NCBI RefSeq assembly: GCF_000154445.1
Contig: NZ_DS499564.1
Strand: one strand, 5' to 3'
Source of the DNA: Intestinibacter bartlettii
Lineage (GTDB): Bacteria; Bacillota; Clostridia; Peptostreptococcales; Peptostreptococcaceae
DNA length: 64,000 bases
The position numbers and the translations under genes were made by a program. Below the pieces are notes generated by a model, which worked only from the letters and a program-made list of their open reading frames with translations, did not search any database and was not told the origin of the DNA. The stretch's first letter is position 1; each line of letters opens with the position of its first letter. Shown piece after piece: positions 1 to 9,647 of the stretch.

Positions 1-1
1 A

Positions 2-1492
2 ATGCGAAAAAACATAAATATTTCAAACTACTATTATATAGAAGATAATTTCGACAAACTTAATTCCTACAGTCTTTACATATGTAAATTGTCTAATTTT
101 CCAAAAGAATTTAAGACTGATAAAATCATTAATTTCTTGATAATTGTAGACATTAATATAAAATACGACTTATTTCAACTAAAAAACTGCAATATTTTAA
201 TTTTAGAAGATAATAAAATAAATCTTTATAAATTACTAGAAAATTTGCAGGATATTATCAATGTAAATGCCGATATAATCGCCTCTTCAAATAGCATTAT
301 CGACGCAATATCTCAAAATGAATGTATTGGTGATATTATAAAAATAATTTATAATTATCTCCAAAATCCAATTATAATCTCTAATTCTGCAAATTACCTT
401 TGTTATCATGACGGAGATAATTTAACTAATGATGATACAATTTGGGACGATTATATAAAATATAACTATCCAGATCCATATTATCTAGAAAAAATTTATT
501 ATGATATTAAATTTGGACAATCTATATCATCAAAAAGCGATTCACATATTATAGATTATTTGGACATAATGGAACACAGAGTTTTAACTTGTCTAATAAA
601 GATAAATAATTTAAATATAGCTTATATCTATGTCTTGGAGTCAAATAAACCATTTACTAAAGAAGACATGCGTGTACTAAACATTTTGGGCAAAATACTA
701 GCCCCTTCAATAATAAACGACCCTCGTTTTACTTATTGTGAAAATACTCAGATAGACTCAATATTTTATTATTTATTATCATGCAATAACACACAACCTC
801 ACTTTCTTGAAAAGACATGTGAAATACTAAATTTAGAACTATACTCAAACTTCTTTTTGCTAAATATTAATTGCTCAAAAGAAGAAATAACAATAGAAAA
901 ATTAAAGGAACTTTATGACTTGATAAAATCAGTATTTTTCAACCAATTTGTGTTTATATATAAAAATCAGATATGCATACTATATATCACAAGAGATGAT
1001 AACCCTAACAAGTTTAAAATATACTCTAAATATTTTTTAGACATATGTGAAAAATACAATCTATCAGTTGGAATTAGCGATATATTCTTCAACTTGCACG
1101 ATATAAAAATAGCATATAACCAGACACTAAAAGCGCTTGATTACTCTACTATATCAGCAGATAAAAATCGTATCAATTATTACTCCGATTTTATGCTGAC
1201 AGACTTGGTTTATGAGTTTTTGATAAATGAAAATACAGATAACATTATCGACTTGAATTTTAAAGAATTTATAAACTCAGCATCAGAGGAATATCTTGAA
1301 ATGATGAAGTTGTTTGTTGATAATAACGGAAATATTAAAAAGACTGCTGACGAACTGCATGTTCATTATAATACTTTGAAATATCGATTGAGTAAGATTA
1401 GAGATGAGTATTGTATTGATTTTGAGGATTTGAATTATATTATTAAGCTGAAGTTGTCTTATATTGCTTTGGATTTTATTTCGAATACATAG
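2..1492 (+). CDS. PucR/CdaR-family transcriptional regulator
   Basis: Likely DNA-binding regulator of 496 aa as visible. The last ~60 residues match the C-terminal helix-turn-helix of PucR/CdaR regulators: a stretch reading NGNIKKTADELHVHYNTLKY followed by RLSKIRDE. Residues ~275-400 look like the degenerate GGDEF-like CdaR domain that precedes this HTH, and the N-terminal half would be the sensor part. No ligand can be named. The ATG lies at base 2, so the true start could be upstream of the window and the gene may be 5' partial. A strong terminator follows. No neighbouring target gene is visible because the upstream side is outside the window. Confidence 0.75.
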   Translation: MRKNINISNYYYIEDNFDKLNSYSLYICKLSNFPKEFKTDKIINFLIIVDINIKYDLFQLKNCNILILEDNKINLYKLLENLQDIINVNADIIASSNSIIDAISQNECIGDIIKIIYNYLQNPIIISNSANYLCYHDGDNLTNDDTIWDDYIKYNYPDPYYLEKIYYDIKFGQSISSKSDSHIIDYLDIMEHRVLTCLIKINNLNIAYIYVLESNKPFTKEDMRVLNILGKILAPSIINDPRFTYCENTQIDSIFYYLLSCNNTQPHFLEKTCEILNLELYSNFFLLNINCSKEEITIEKLKELYDLIKSVFFNQFVFIYKNQICILYITRDDNPNKFKIYSKYFLDICEKYNLSVGISDIFFNLHDIKIAYNQTLKALDYSTISADKNRINYYSDFMLTDLVYEFLINENTDNIIDLNFKEFINSASEEYLEMMKLFVDNNGNIKKTADELHVHYNTLKYRLSKIRDEYCIDFEDLNYIIKLKLSYIALDFISNT

Positions 1493-1530
1493 GTAGTTAA
1501 GTTAATTTAAATCACTTTCTTTCTACATAT

Positions 1531-1582
1531 CATAAAAATAAGTTTTTTCTTTTTATTTTATATGAAAGAACTTATTTTTATG
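1531..1582 (+). terminator. Hairpin after the PucR-type regulator
   Basis: A ~19-bp inverted repeat (arms CATAAAAATAAGTTTTTTC and GAAAGAACTTATTTTTATG, one mismatch) starts 38 bases after the stop codon. It is A/T-rich and can act in either direction. Confidence 0.65.
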
Positions 1583-1952
1583 ATTTAATAATTTTTTATA
1601 TTCACTTATTGAAGTTACAACATAAATAACTATAATTAAACTTCTTTAAAATTAACTAATTCTTTCTCAGCAATACATAGGAATAAATAGACCAAATACA
1701 TTTATATTGTTCTTTATATAATTGATCCTTTTTTGATTCCTTATTAATATAATACAATAAACAATCATTTGATATTTCAGCCTATAAATATCTTTAGAAG
1801 CGTATCTAAAATACAATTTGTCTATAAATTTTAAAATAATAAAATCAATATTCTTTTTTCAAAAAAACAAAAATTAATCATTAAATTTACAATTGCAGTC
1901 ATAATCAGTAAACTTATAGATGTATTCTAGTCTATTTTAACTAGCCCAAGTA
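1583..1952. other. Intergenic region with a possible decayed ORF
   Basis: About 370 bases of very A+T-rich DNA without a credible gene. On the minus strand 1667-1858 is a 63-codon frame that is open from stop to stop and has no good start or ribosome binding site. It could be a gene remnant or chance. Confidence 0.4.
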
Positions 1953-2471
1953 TTAGCATAATATTTTTGCTTTAGCTTGATTAAATTCTTCGTCCGTTAA
2001 TATACCTTTAACTTTTAATTCGCTCAGTTTTTCTAGTTGTGCAATTAAGTCATCACAAGTATCACTATTATTAATCTCTTTAAATTTAGAAATAGCATTT
2101 TTTATAGTACTCACTAATTTATCAACTCTATCATTAACTACTTCTATAAATATTGATGATGATGAATCCATTATTGTAACTTTTGCAAACATAATACCCT
2201 TTTCAAACGTTACTGAATTTATTTTATTTAAAGGTATATCCTTTTGATTATGTCTAAATAAAATACCTTTATCTAATAATACTACTCTTTCGTCAGTACA
2301 AGCAATTATTCCCATTACATTCCCTATTGCTCCTGGAGTTAAATCTAATAATTCCTCTGAGTCTCCTAAAATTGTTGGTAATAGAGCTACTTCCCTTTTA
2401 GCGCTTCCTATTTTTGATATATCTAATTTAAACTCTTTTAGTTTCTCTAAAATGTATTCTTCTGTTCTCAT
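1953..2471 (-). CDS. Bacterial PH domain - SHOCT domain protein
   Basis: 172-aa soluble protein. Residues ~35-130 look like the short bacterial PH-like domain (bPH_3 type: alternating strands with TDERVVLLDKG and an IPLNKINSVTFEKG turn). The last ~28 residues are a SHOCT motif (LEKLSELKVKGILTDEEFNQ, then AKAKIL), a short helical hairpin found at the C-terminus of many bacterial proteins and thought to mediate oligomerisation. The role is unknown. No signal peptide or membrane segment is visible. The ATG is preceded by an AAGGAG-type site. It stands alone between two A+T-rich gaps. Confidence 0.7.
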   Translation of the reverse strand: MRTEEYILEKLKEFKLDISKIGSAKREVALLPTILGDSEELLDLTPGAIGNVMGIIACTDERVVLLDKGILFRHNQKDIPLNKINSVTFEKGIMFAKVTIMDSSSSIFIEVVNDRVDKLVSTIKNAISKFKEINNSDTCDDLIAQLEKLSELKVKGILTDEEFNQAKAKILC

Positions 2472-2786
2472 AAATTACTCCTTATTATATAAATTTTACA
2501 ATTTATTATACATTAAAGTCTTTGTCGAATCATGTAAAACTTTGCTAAATTTTTCAAAACAGCTCATACTTTTTATTCTATCGATTATTTAATCATTCCA
2601 CTAATTCATTCTAATATAAAATCAATTGTTCTAGATATTTACTATATATTCTTTTTAAAAATAGTATTTATATAAGTTTTACTAAGATTTATACTTTTAA
2701 TAAAAGTTAAATATGATTTAATATTAACGTGCGTTATTCCATATATTTTCAATAACTTTCATTTTTTCTTTCTATTTATTAATCAT

Positions 2787-2848
2787 AAAAAACACCTCCA
2801 ATTATTTGTATAAATTATAATATACATAATAATTAGAAGTGTTTTTTT
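2787..2848 (-). terminator. Terminator hairpin downstream of yebC
   Basis: Long inverted repeat (arms AAAAAACACCTCCAATTATT and AATAATTAGAAGTGTTTTTT, two mismatches) about 85 bases past the yebC stop. It is flanked by A and T runs and could work in both directions. The rest of the 2472-2931 gap shows no gene. Confidence 0.6.
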
Positions 2849-2931
2849 ATACTTAAATACCTAATGGTATTCCATTACATTTTTATCAATCATAAAATGT
2901 TGCAATCATTTATATAACTTTGTTCCAATAA

Positions 2932-3651
2932 CTATTCAGTTATTTCCCAGTTATGGTACACGTTTTGAACATCATCATCTTCTTCAAGTAAGTCTATTAA
3001 TTTTTCCATAGATTTTACTTGACCTTCGTTATCTAAAACTGTAGTAGTTTGTGGTATTAATTTTATATCAGCAGATACGAATTCATATCCTTTTTCAACT
3101 AATGCATCTCTAACTGCATTGAAATCTTCTGGAGCTGTTACAACTTCGAATCCATCTTCTTCTGTTATTATATCATCTGCTCCAGCTTCTAAAGCGTCGT
3201 CCATTAATTGTTCTTCGCTTACGTTTTCAGCAGCTATTAATATTTGTCCTTTTCTATCGAACATGAAACCAACGCATCCAGTAGTTCCTAAGTTACCACC
3301 GTTTTTGTCGAAGTAATATCTTATGTTACCAGCAGTTCTGTTTTTGTTATCAGTTAAAGTTTCAACTATAACAGCAACACCACCTGGTCCATATCCTTCG
3401 TAAGTGTTTGAGAAGTAATCTTCTCCACCGCCAGCTCCAGCACCTTTGTCTATTGCTCTTTTGATGTTGTCATTTGGCATATTGTCAGCTTTAGCTTTAT
3501 CTATAGCAGTTTTTAAAGCTGCATTGTATTCTGGATCTGCTCCACCTTCTCTAGCTGCAACAGTTATAGCTCTTGCATGTTTAGTGAATACTGATGCTCT
3601 TTTAGCATCTTGTTTACCTTTTCTATTGATAATATTACCTATACGACCCAT
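2932..3651 (-). CDS. yebC: YebC/PmpR-family regulatory protein
   Basis: 239 aa, the normal length of the YebC/PmpR family. These cytosolic proteins are described as DNA-binding regulators, and more recent work on YebC-family members implicates them in helping translation through difficult proline stretches. The N-terminal signature is intact: MGRIGNIINRKGKQDAKRAS, followed by FTKHARAITVAAREGG, and later NRTAGNIRYYFDKNGGNLG and the acidic C-terminal part LIDLLEEDDDVQNVYHN. An AGGAGTG ribosome site precedes the ATG. Monocistronic; its reverse-strand overlapping frames are shadows. Confidence 0.93.
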   Translation of the reverse strand: MGRIGNIINRKGKQDAKRASVFTKHARAITVAAREGGADPEYNAALKTAIDKAKADNMPNDNIKRAIDKGAGAGGGEDYFSNTYEGYGPGGVAVIVETLTDNKNRTAGNIRYYFDKNGGNLGTTGCVGFMFDRKGQILIAAENVSEEQLMDDALEAGADDIITEEDGFEVVTAPEDFNAVRDALVEKGYEFVSADIKLIPQTTTVLDNEGQVKSMEKLIDLLEEDDDVQNVYHNWEITE

Positions 3652-3745
3652 AATTTCACTCCTTAACTTTAATTTCGTTCATTTATAGATTTAGTCAAAA
3701 TCTATTGCCACAGTAAATTTTAGCATAAAACTCCGATTTAGTAAA

Positions 3746-4498
3746 TTAGAATATTGGAGATTTTGCTGCAGTGTGTCTTTTATGTTCACTGATTCTATGT
3801 AATCTATCTATAATATCTAAGTCCTTTTGAGGAACTTCATCTCTTTTGCCTAATACAACCTTATCTATCATGTTGTATGTTGTTCCCATTTCGTTTTCAT
3901 CTGTTTGGCCTTCCCATAAACCTGCTGATGGTGCTCTGTTTATTACATCTTCGTGTACACCTAATGCCCTAGCCCAATCGTAAACTTCTGCTTTTGTAAG
4001 GTTTGCTATTGGAACTAAATCAACCCCACCATCACCGTATTTTGTGAAATATCCAGTGTGTATTTCTGCTGCGTTATCTGTTCCAACAACTAAGTATCCT
4101 AAGTTGTTTGCAACTGTGTAAACAGAACACATTCTAACTCTTGCTCTTAAGTTAGAATCAGCTGCTCTAAATCCTGATTCACTGTATAAATCTTTTTCTT
4201 TAAGTGCTGATGTTACAGAGTTTAATATCATTTCTTGTGGCTTAGTTAAATCTAAGTCGATATAATCTATTCCACATCCATTTATAACTTTAAGCGCATC
4301 TTCTCTGTCTTTTGGATTGCTGTTTATACTCATAATTACTCCTATTGAGTTTTCAGGAAATGCTTTTTTAATAAGGTAGCAAACTACCGCTGAATCTATA
4401 CCCCCAGAAACTCCTACAACTAATCCTTTGCATCCAGCTTCTTTAACTTTTTCTCTAAGCCAATCTACTGTCTTATCTATTTTTTGATTTATTTCCAT
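3746..4498 (-). CDS. nadE: NH3-dependent NAD+ synthetase
   Basis: 250-aa enzyme for the last step of NAD synthesis: ATP-dependent amidation of nicotinic acid adenine dinucleotide with ammonia. The N-type ATP-pyrophosphatase loop SGGIDSA is at residues 31-37. Later family motifs are GTDNAAEIHTGYFTKYGDGG and the C-terminal HKRHTAAKSPIF. There is no N-terminal glutaminase (nitrilase) domain, so the enzyme should use free ammonia. It reads alone and opposite to the downstream transporter pair. Confidence 0.95.
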   Translation of the reverse strand: MEINQKIDKTVDWLREKVKEAGCKGLVVGVSGGIDSAVVCYLIKKAFPENSIGVIMSINSNPKDREDALKVINGCGIDYIDLDLTKPQEMILNSVTSALKEKDLYSESGFRAADSNLRARVRMCSVYTVANNLGYLVVGTDNAAEIHTGYFTKYGDGGVDLVPIANLTKAEVYDWARALGVHEDVINRAPSAGLWEGQTDENEMGTTYNMIDKVVLGKRDEVPQKDLDIIDRLHRISEHKRHTAAKSPIF

Positions 4499-4627
4499 TT
4501 AATTTTCCCCTTTCATATAAAAATCTATACTTATAATACCACATTTATTTCAAAATTAATTTATTATTTTTACATATATACATAGTTTTATCAAAATCAC
4601 AAATAATAATACAAGGTAGGTGAAGAT

Positions 4628-4990
4628 ATGAAAAATCCATTTAATATTAAAAATTCTATAATTGGGGCTTTTACTGGTTTTGTAAATGGACTTTTTGGCT
4701 CCGGTGGAGGGACTCTTTTAGTGCCTATTTTAAACAACATACTAAAAGTAGAAGAACATAAATCCCACGCAACAGCTTTAGCAATAATAATATTTTTAAC
4801 AGTAACAAGTTCTGTAATATACGTATCAAGAGGAACTTACGACATTAAATTAACTATACAAGCCGCTATCGGCAGTATAATCGGCGGGATAATTGGAGCA
4901 AAATTACTGAGCAAAGTAACAGGAAAATTTTTAAGAATTTCTTTTGGAATTGTAATGATAATTTCTGCAATCAGAATGATTTTTTATTAA
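4628..4990 (+). CDS. Half-size TSUP (TauE/SafE-like) permease, subunit 1
   Basis: 120-aa hydrophobic protein with about four membrane segments, half the size of a usual TSUP/TauE-SafE anion exporter (~250 aa). It starts with the repeat signature of the family (GAFTGFVNGLFGSGGGTLLV). A second TSUP half follows 12 bases downstream, so the two proteins probably assemble as a heterodimer that recreates the two-repeat fold. Substrate unknown; family members carry sulfite, sulfoacetate or other organosulfur anions. The start ATG has a GGTGAAG-type site. Confidence 0.75.
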   Translation: MKNPFNIKNSIIGAFTGFVNGLFGSGGGTLLVPILNNILKVEEHKSHATALAIIIFLTVTSSVIYVSRGTYDIKLTIQAAIGSIIGGIIGAKLLSKVTGKFLRISFGIVMIISAIRMIFY

Positions 4991-5002
4991 TTAGGAGGAA
5001 TT

Positions 5003-5368
5003 ATGTTAATTGGAATAATAGGCTTTTTTGCCGGAATAATAGGCGGAATGGGAATGGGCGGTGGAACAATTCTAATCCCCGCATTAATACTATTCGCAAG
5101 TATAGACCCCAAAATCGCCCAAAGTACAAACCTACTATCCTCAATTCCAATGACGATAGTAGCCCTTGCAATACATATAAAAAAGAAAAATGTTGATTTT
5201 GACCTTGTACTTCCAATCGTCTTATTCGGTATAGTTGGCGCATTTTTTGGCTCAACATTAGCTGAATATTTGCCATCTGAACTATTAAGAAAATTTTTTG
5301 GTGTATTTTTATTAATCATAGGTATCTTCGAAATACAAAAAGGATATATGCATAAAGGAAAAAAATAA
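5003..5368 (+). CDS. Half-size TSUP (TauE/SafE-like) permease, subunit 2
   Basis: 121-aa membrane protein, the second half of the TSUP pair. Its N-terminus repeats the same motif (FFAGIIGGMGMGGGTILIPA), followed by about three further hydrophobic segments and a basic tail. AGGAGG lies seven bases before the ATG, so it is independently translated and the split is not a single frameshift. The two genes form a bicistron closed by a terminator. It could also work as a homodimer. Confidence 0.75.
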   Translation: MLIGIIGFFAGIIGGMGMGGGTILIPALILFASIDPKIAQSTNLLSSIPMTIVALAIHIKKKNVDFDLVLPIVLFGIVGAFFGSTLAEYLPSELLRKFFGVFLLIIGIFEIQKGYMHKGKK

Positions 5369-5404
5369 GCCTAAACTACAAGTCTCATAGTCTAGGCTTT
5401 TTCT
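5367..5404 (+). terminator. Terminator of the TSUP pair
   Basis: Twelve-base arms AAGCCTAAACTA and TAGTCTAGGCTT (one mismatch) followed by TTTCTT. It also sits just beyond the stop of the minus-strand TPR gene and may serve both. Confidence 0.8.
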
Positions 5405-5410
5405 TATATT

Positions 5411-6982
5411 CTAACTTTTTTGTTCTAATCTACTTATCATAAAGAAATCTTTTATTGCATTATCGTAATCTCCTATTCTACAATATGCGTCGCCTCGTTT
5501 TTCATAAGCTCTTATGTCTGACGGACAACCTTCTATCGCAACAGAAAAATCATCTATCGCTTCTTTATATTGTTTAAGATTGTAATATGCAAGTCCTCTA
5601 TAATAGTAATTTCCTAATTTAGTATTATCTAATTCGATTGCCTTGTTAAAATCAAGTATCGCTTCATTATATTCTTCTAAATCTAAATTTGCTGCTCCTC
5701 TTCCCATATAAACTATGTAACTATCATAACCATGTTCTATAGATCTAGTGTAGTCGTCTTTTGCTTTTTTAAAATTACCTGTTAGAGAATATTCTTTTCC
5801 TCTGTTGCAATAAGATTTTCCTACTTTATATCCCATTTTAATTGCTTTTGAGAAATCACGAATTACTTTTGTGTGATTTTCAATTCGTCCATATGCAAGA
5901 GCTCTGTTGTAATATGCTTCTCCATTTTTAGGATTTAGTCCAATAACTTTATCTAAATCTTTTATGGCTTTTCGCAAATCATCTTGTTTTAAGTAAGCTA
6001 CTGAACGATTAAAGTAACTTTCTTCATAATTTGGATCTATTTCTATAGATTTATTGTAATATTCGATAGCATTGTTCATTTGGTTCATTTGGCAATAACA
6101 ATCAGCCATTCCCAAATAACCTTCTTTCATATGTGGAGCCAAGTTTACAAATGCTTTGTAATCTAGTAGAGCATCTTTATATTTTTTCATTAAATAGAAG
6201 ATTCCCGCTCTTTCATATAATAATCTTTCATCATATTTTTCAAGATTTATAGCATTTGTAAAGTCTTTTAATGCTTCTTTGTATCTTCCTAAATACGCTA
6301 AAATTCTACCTCTGTTATAATAAGCACTGACATCATTTTCGTCTAATTCCAATGCTTTTCTATAACTTTCCATAGCTTTATCATATTCTTTTAGGTTACT
6401 ATAAGATACCCCCAGATTATAATAAGCCACTTCATAATTTGGATCTATTTGTAATGCTTTTTCATAATTTTTTATTGCTAAATCATTGTCACCTAATCTA
6501 CTATAACAAACACCTTTTCCTCTATATGCTTCTTTATAGTTTTTGTCTAATTGAATAACTTTTTCAAAATCTTTTATAGCTGAATAAAATTTCTCGAATT
6601 TTATATAGAAATCGCCACGATAGTAATACCCATCGGCACAGTCATCATATTTTTCGATAATTTTATTTACATAAGCCATTTTTTCATTTATTTCAAACTC
6701 CATATTAGCATGATTTAACATATCTTGTATGAAAGTTTTTCTTTCTAAATCCTCTTGTAATTTATTTAAAGTATTTATGGTATTAGTAATATCTACATCC
6801 CCAGCTTTTGATATTTTAAATAGATTAAATACCATAAAAACCATAAAGCCATACATAAAGCAGAATATTATTATCTCTTCATTTTTTGATAAATTCAAAG
6901 TTACTATAGCTAAGAATAAAATTCCTATTATAGCTAAAGAGATTCCTATCTGTTTTGTTATTTTGTTTTTTTCACTTTTCAT
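5411..6982 (-). CDS. Membrane-anchored TPR-repeat protein
   Basis: About 523 aa. Two hydrophobic segments near the N-terminus (residues ~10-27 and ~33-52) anchor it, and the rest (from ~residue 90) is about a dozen tandem tetratricopeptide repeats with the usual pattern (YYNRGxxYxxLxxYxxAIxDFxKAIxLDP). TPR superhelices bind partner proteins; the partner here is unknown. The open frame runs six codons further to a TTG, but that TTG lies inside the GAAGGGGGA ribosome site, so the ATG at 6982 is the better start. Confidence 0.8.
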   Translation of the reverse strand: MKSEKNKITKQIGISLAIIGILFLAIVTLNLSKNEEIIIFCFMYGFMVFMVFNLFKISKAGDVDITNTINTLNKLQEDLERKTFIQDMLNHANMEFEINEKMAYVNKIIEKYDDCADGYYYRGDFYIKFEKFYSAIKDFEKVIQLDKNYKEAYRGKGVCYSRLGDNDLAIKNYEKALQIDPNYEVAYYNLGVSYSNLKEYDKAMESYRKALELDENDVSAYYNRGRILAYLGRYKEALKDFTNAINLEKYDERLLYERAGIFYLMKKYKDALLDYKAFVNLAPHMKEGYLGMADCYCQMNQMNNAIEYYNKSIEIDPNYEESYFNRSVAYLKQDDLRKAIKDLDKVIGLNPKNGEAYYNRALAYGRIENHTKVIRDFSKAIKMGYKVGKSYCNRGKEYSLTGNFKKAKDDYTRSIEHGYDSYIVYMGRGAANLDLEEYNEAILDFNKAIELDNTKLGNYYYRGLAYYNLKQYKEAIDDFSVAIEGCPSDIRAYEKRGDAYCRIGDYDNAIKDFFMISRLEQKS

Positions 6983-7027
6983 TATGACTTCCCCCTTCAA
7001 TAAATTTATTTATTAAAGAAATACTAT

Positions 7028-7672
7028 CTAAAGAATAATTTGACCGTCTTTCTCAGATAAATAAAAACTTTCACTTTCGCTTAACTCTGCAGTCCCACTT
7101 GTTATATCTGTCATTTTTGATTTAAGCGATTGTACGTCTTCTTCTCTTGAATAAACTATAATTTGAACTTTATCCGTATATAAAGTGTCCTTTATAGTGT
7201 AGCCCATGTTCATTATTTCATTTTGGACTTTGCCTATTTGATTGTAGTCTATAGTTATACCTACTTCTTTATATTTTACCTTCTCTATAATTTGTGCGGC
7301 TTCAATACCTACTTTGGCTCCTTTTGTATATGCTCTAACAAGTCCGCCTGCCCCTAGTTTGATGCCTCCAAAATATCTAGTTACAACAACTACTACATCT
7401 CTTAAGTCTTCTTTTTTTATAACTTCTAATGTTGGAATTCCTGCTGTTCCTTGTGGTTCTCCATCATCGCTATAACGTTGGATATTCATTGTTTCACCAA
7501 CAGTATACGCCCAGACATTATGAGTAGCGTCTTTGTGCTTTTTCTTTATTTCGTTTATAAATTCCACAGCTTCTTCTTCAGATTTTATAGGTTTTGCATA
7601 TCCTATAAACGTCGATTTCTCTACGATATATTCATCTGAGCCAAAACTGTGTAATGTTTTATATGTCTTCAT
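7028..7672 (-). CDS. yigZ: YigZ/IMPACT-family protein
   Basis: 214 aa, full length for the YigZ family (UPF0029 N-terminal domain plus a ferredoxin-like C-terminal domain). The diagnostic stretch DDGEPQGTAGIPTLEVI and the following VVVVTRYFGGIKLGAGGLVR are intact. The molecular role in bacteria is unsettled; the eukaryotic relative IMPACT acts on the GCN1/GCN2 translational stress pathway. Last gene of an HflX-HEAT-YigZ operon; its start overlaps the stop of the HEAT gene by four bases, which suggests translational coupling. Confidence 0.9.
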   Translation of the reverse strand: MKTYKTLHSFGSDEYIVEKSTFIGYAKPIKSEEEAVEFINEIKKKHKDATHNVWAYTVGETMNIQRYSDDGEPQGTAGIPTLEVIKKEDLRDVVVVVTRYFGGIKLGAGGLVRAYTKGAKVGIEAAQIIEKVKYKEVGITIDYNQIGKVQNEIMNMGYTIKDTLYTDKVQIIVYSREEDVQSLKSKMTDITSGTAELSESESFYLSEKDGQIIL

Positions 7673-8358
7673 AGTGCCTCTCCCCCTGCCGTTAAATATT
7701 TTAAAGCTAAAATTGCTTCGTTATATGCCCTGATGACATATTCTTTTTCATTGAGTTTTTTGTGTTCTATAAGCCTTTGCAAAATCTCGACAGTCTTATC
7801 ATCTCCCACTTTTGCTAAAGCCTTAGCACAGTATTGTCTAGTTTGGGGATTTGAATCATATAATCCTTTTTCCAAAACAAATTTGCTCTTTGGAGAAGAT
7901 ATTTTCCTTATAGCTGAATAAGTTATCCTTCTTATATCTGAATGTCTGTGATTTGTAAGAGGATGAAGTATTTTTAAGAATCTATCATCCTTAAACTCTC
8001 CAGTTGCCCAAATTAAAACAATTAAATCATCTGCATTTTTTTCTTTAAGTATTCTTTTGTATAATTCTCTTTTAAAATTTAGTTCTTTTTCTTTATCAAG
8101 ACTTAACTCATCTATAAATTCAAGTCGTACATCTTTTCCCAATTCCAAAAATTTATCCAATACGTCTTTTGAAGACTCTACTTTTGCTTTATTTACAGAT
8201 TTTATATCTAATTTTGCTCTAATCAGATGATCATTTACCTCTGTAACTGATATATTTCTAATTTTGCTAATTTGCGACACTGTCTTTGATTCAGTATAAA
8301 GAAGATATGTAATAAAATAGTCATCTAAGTTGTCGATATTGTTCCAGCTTATATCCAT
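7669..8358 (-). CDS. HEAT-repeat protein
   Basis: 229-aa soluble protein. The C-terminal half (residues ~100-225) has PBS-lyase/HEAT-like helical repeats (PLTNHRHSDIRRITYSAIRK; SNPQTRQYCAKALAKVGDDK), a protein-binding scaffold. The N-terminal ~60 residues contain an HTH-like stretch (SQISKIRNISVTEVNDHLI). No enzyme motif is visible. It lies two bases after hflX and overlaps yigZ, so the three genes are probably co-transcribed. Function unknown. Confidence 0.7.
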   Translation of the reverse strand: MDISWNNIDNLDDYFITYLLYTESKTVSQISKIRNISVTEVNDHLIRAKLDIKSVNKAKVESSKDVLDKFLELGKDVRLEFIDELSLDKEKELNFKRELYKRILKEKNADDLIVLIWATGEFKDDRFLKILHPLTNHRHSDIRRITYSAIRKISSPKSKFVLEKGLYDSNPQTRQYCAKALAKVGDDKTVEILQRLIEHKKLNEKEYVIRAYNEAILALKYLTAGGEAL

Positions 8359-8360
8359 TT

Positions 8361-9647
8361 TTATTCCTCTATTATATATTCTTTATATACATTATAGTCT
8401 TCTTCGTCTAAACTTACCTCAAGTTGTGTCCCATTTTCTACATATTCGAAAGAATCTACATTATATTTTTCTTTAATTCTACTGAATATATTTCCTTTGT
8501 CATATGGAAGTAATAATTTAACTTGATAAGTGTCTTCCATTAAAGCATTTTCTATCATTTTTAAAAGGATATCCATATTTATACCCTTTTTAGCAGAAAT
8601 ATAAATTCTGTCTTCTCTATTTCTTGGATAAATGTCTAGTTCTAATCTATCTATTTTGTTGTAAACTATTATAGTTTTCTTATCATCTGCACCTAATTCT
8701 TTTAATACAGATTCAGTAGTTTGTTTTTGAAGTTCGAAACTGCTGTTTGTCGCATCTATAACATGTAGTATTAAGTCTGCGTATTTAACTTCTTCTAATG
8801 TTGCTTTGAATGCTTCGACTAAGTCATGTGGTAACTTACTTACGAAACCAACTGTATCTACTACTAAAAAGTCTCTTTTGTTTGGTAATGTAGCTTTTCT
8901 TAAAGTTACATCAAGAGTTGCGAAAAGCATGTCCTTTACGAAAACTTCTTTTTCTGTTTCATAATCTTTGTGTGTCTTTATTAATTCGTTTAATAAAGTA
9001 GATTTTCCTGCATTTGTGTATCCAACTAATGCAACTATTGGTATATTTGATTTTAGACGCTGAACTCTTTGAGTTTCCCTATTTTGTTTAACTTCTCTAA
9101 GTTCTTTTCGTATGTCTGCTGCTCTATTTAATATATGTCTTTTATCTACTTCAAGTTTTTGTTCCCCAGGACCTCTAGTACCTATACCAGCCCCAGTTCT
9201 ACTCATTTGTCCACCCATTCCGTAAAGTCTTGGTAATCTGTATTTTAATTGAGCAAGCTCAACTTGTAATTTACCTTCTTTACTTAATGCTCTTTGTGCG
9301 AATATGTCTAATATTAAAGCTGTTCTGTCTATTACTTTTAGTCCAGTAACATCTTCTATATTTCTCATATGTGCTCCTGATAATTCGTCATTAAATACGA
9401 TCATAGTTGCACCAAGCATGTGGCAGTAATCTCTTATTTCTTCAACTTTTCCTTTTCCTATGAAATAAGCTGCATCTCTAGCTGGTTTATTTTGAATTAC
9501 AGATGCTAAAACTTCTGCTCCAGCTGCTTTTACTAGCTCTTTAAGTTCTGCCATAGATTCATTTATATCAATATCATCGATTTTCTTTACATTAGTTGTT
9601 ATATTTAAGCCCACTAAAACGGCCTTTTCTTGTAATTGTTCTTCCAC
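8361..9647 (-). CDS. hflX: GTPase HflX
   Basis: 428 aa. HflX binds the 50S ribosomal subunit and can split stalled or hibernating ribosomes using GTP. Visible parts: the N-terminal HflX domain, the glycine-rich linker (RTGAGIGTRGPGEQKLE), and the G domain with the P-loop GYTNAGKS at about residues 209-216, DTVGF (G3) and NKID (G4). The length is normal. First gene of a three-gene operon with a HEAT protein and YigZ, which supports a translation or ribosome stress context for all three. Confidence 0.95.
   Translation of the reverse strand: MEEQLQEKAVLVGLNITTNVKKIDDIDINESMAELKELVKAAGAEVLASVIQNKPARDAAYFIGKGKVEEIRDYCHMLGATMIVFNDELSGAHMRNIEDVTGLKVIDRTALILDIFAQRALSKEGKLQVELAQLKYRLPRLYGMGGQMSRTGAGIGTRGPGEQKLEVDKRHILNRAADIRKELREVKQNRETQRVQRLKSNIPIVALVGYTNAGKSTLLNELIKTHKDYETEKEVFVKDMLFATLDVTLRKATLPNKRDFLVVDTVGFVSKLPHDLVEAFKATLEEVKYADLILHVIDATNSSFELQKQTTESVLKELGADDKKTIIVYNKIDRLELDIYPRNREDRIYISAKKGINMDILLKMIENALMEDTYQVKLLLPYDKGNIFSRIKEKYNVDSFEYVENGTQLEVSLDEEDYNVYKEYIIEE

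Noticed and set aside
4987..5319. Minus-strand frames over the second TSUP gene
   Set aside because: Shadows of the plus-strand gene, which has a clear ribosome site and family motif.
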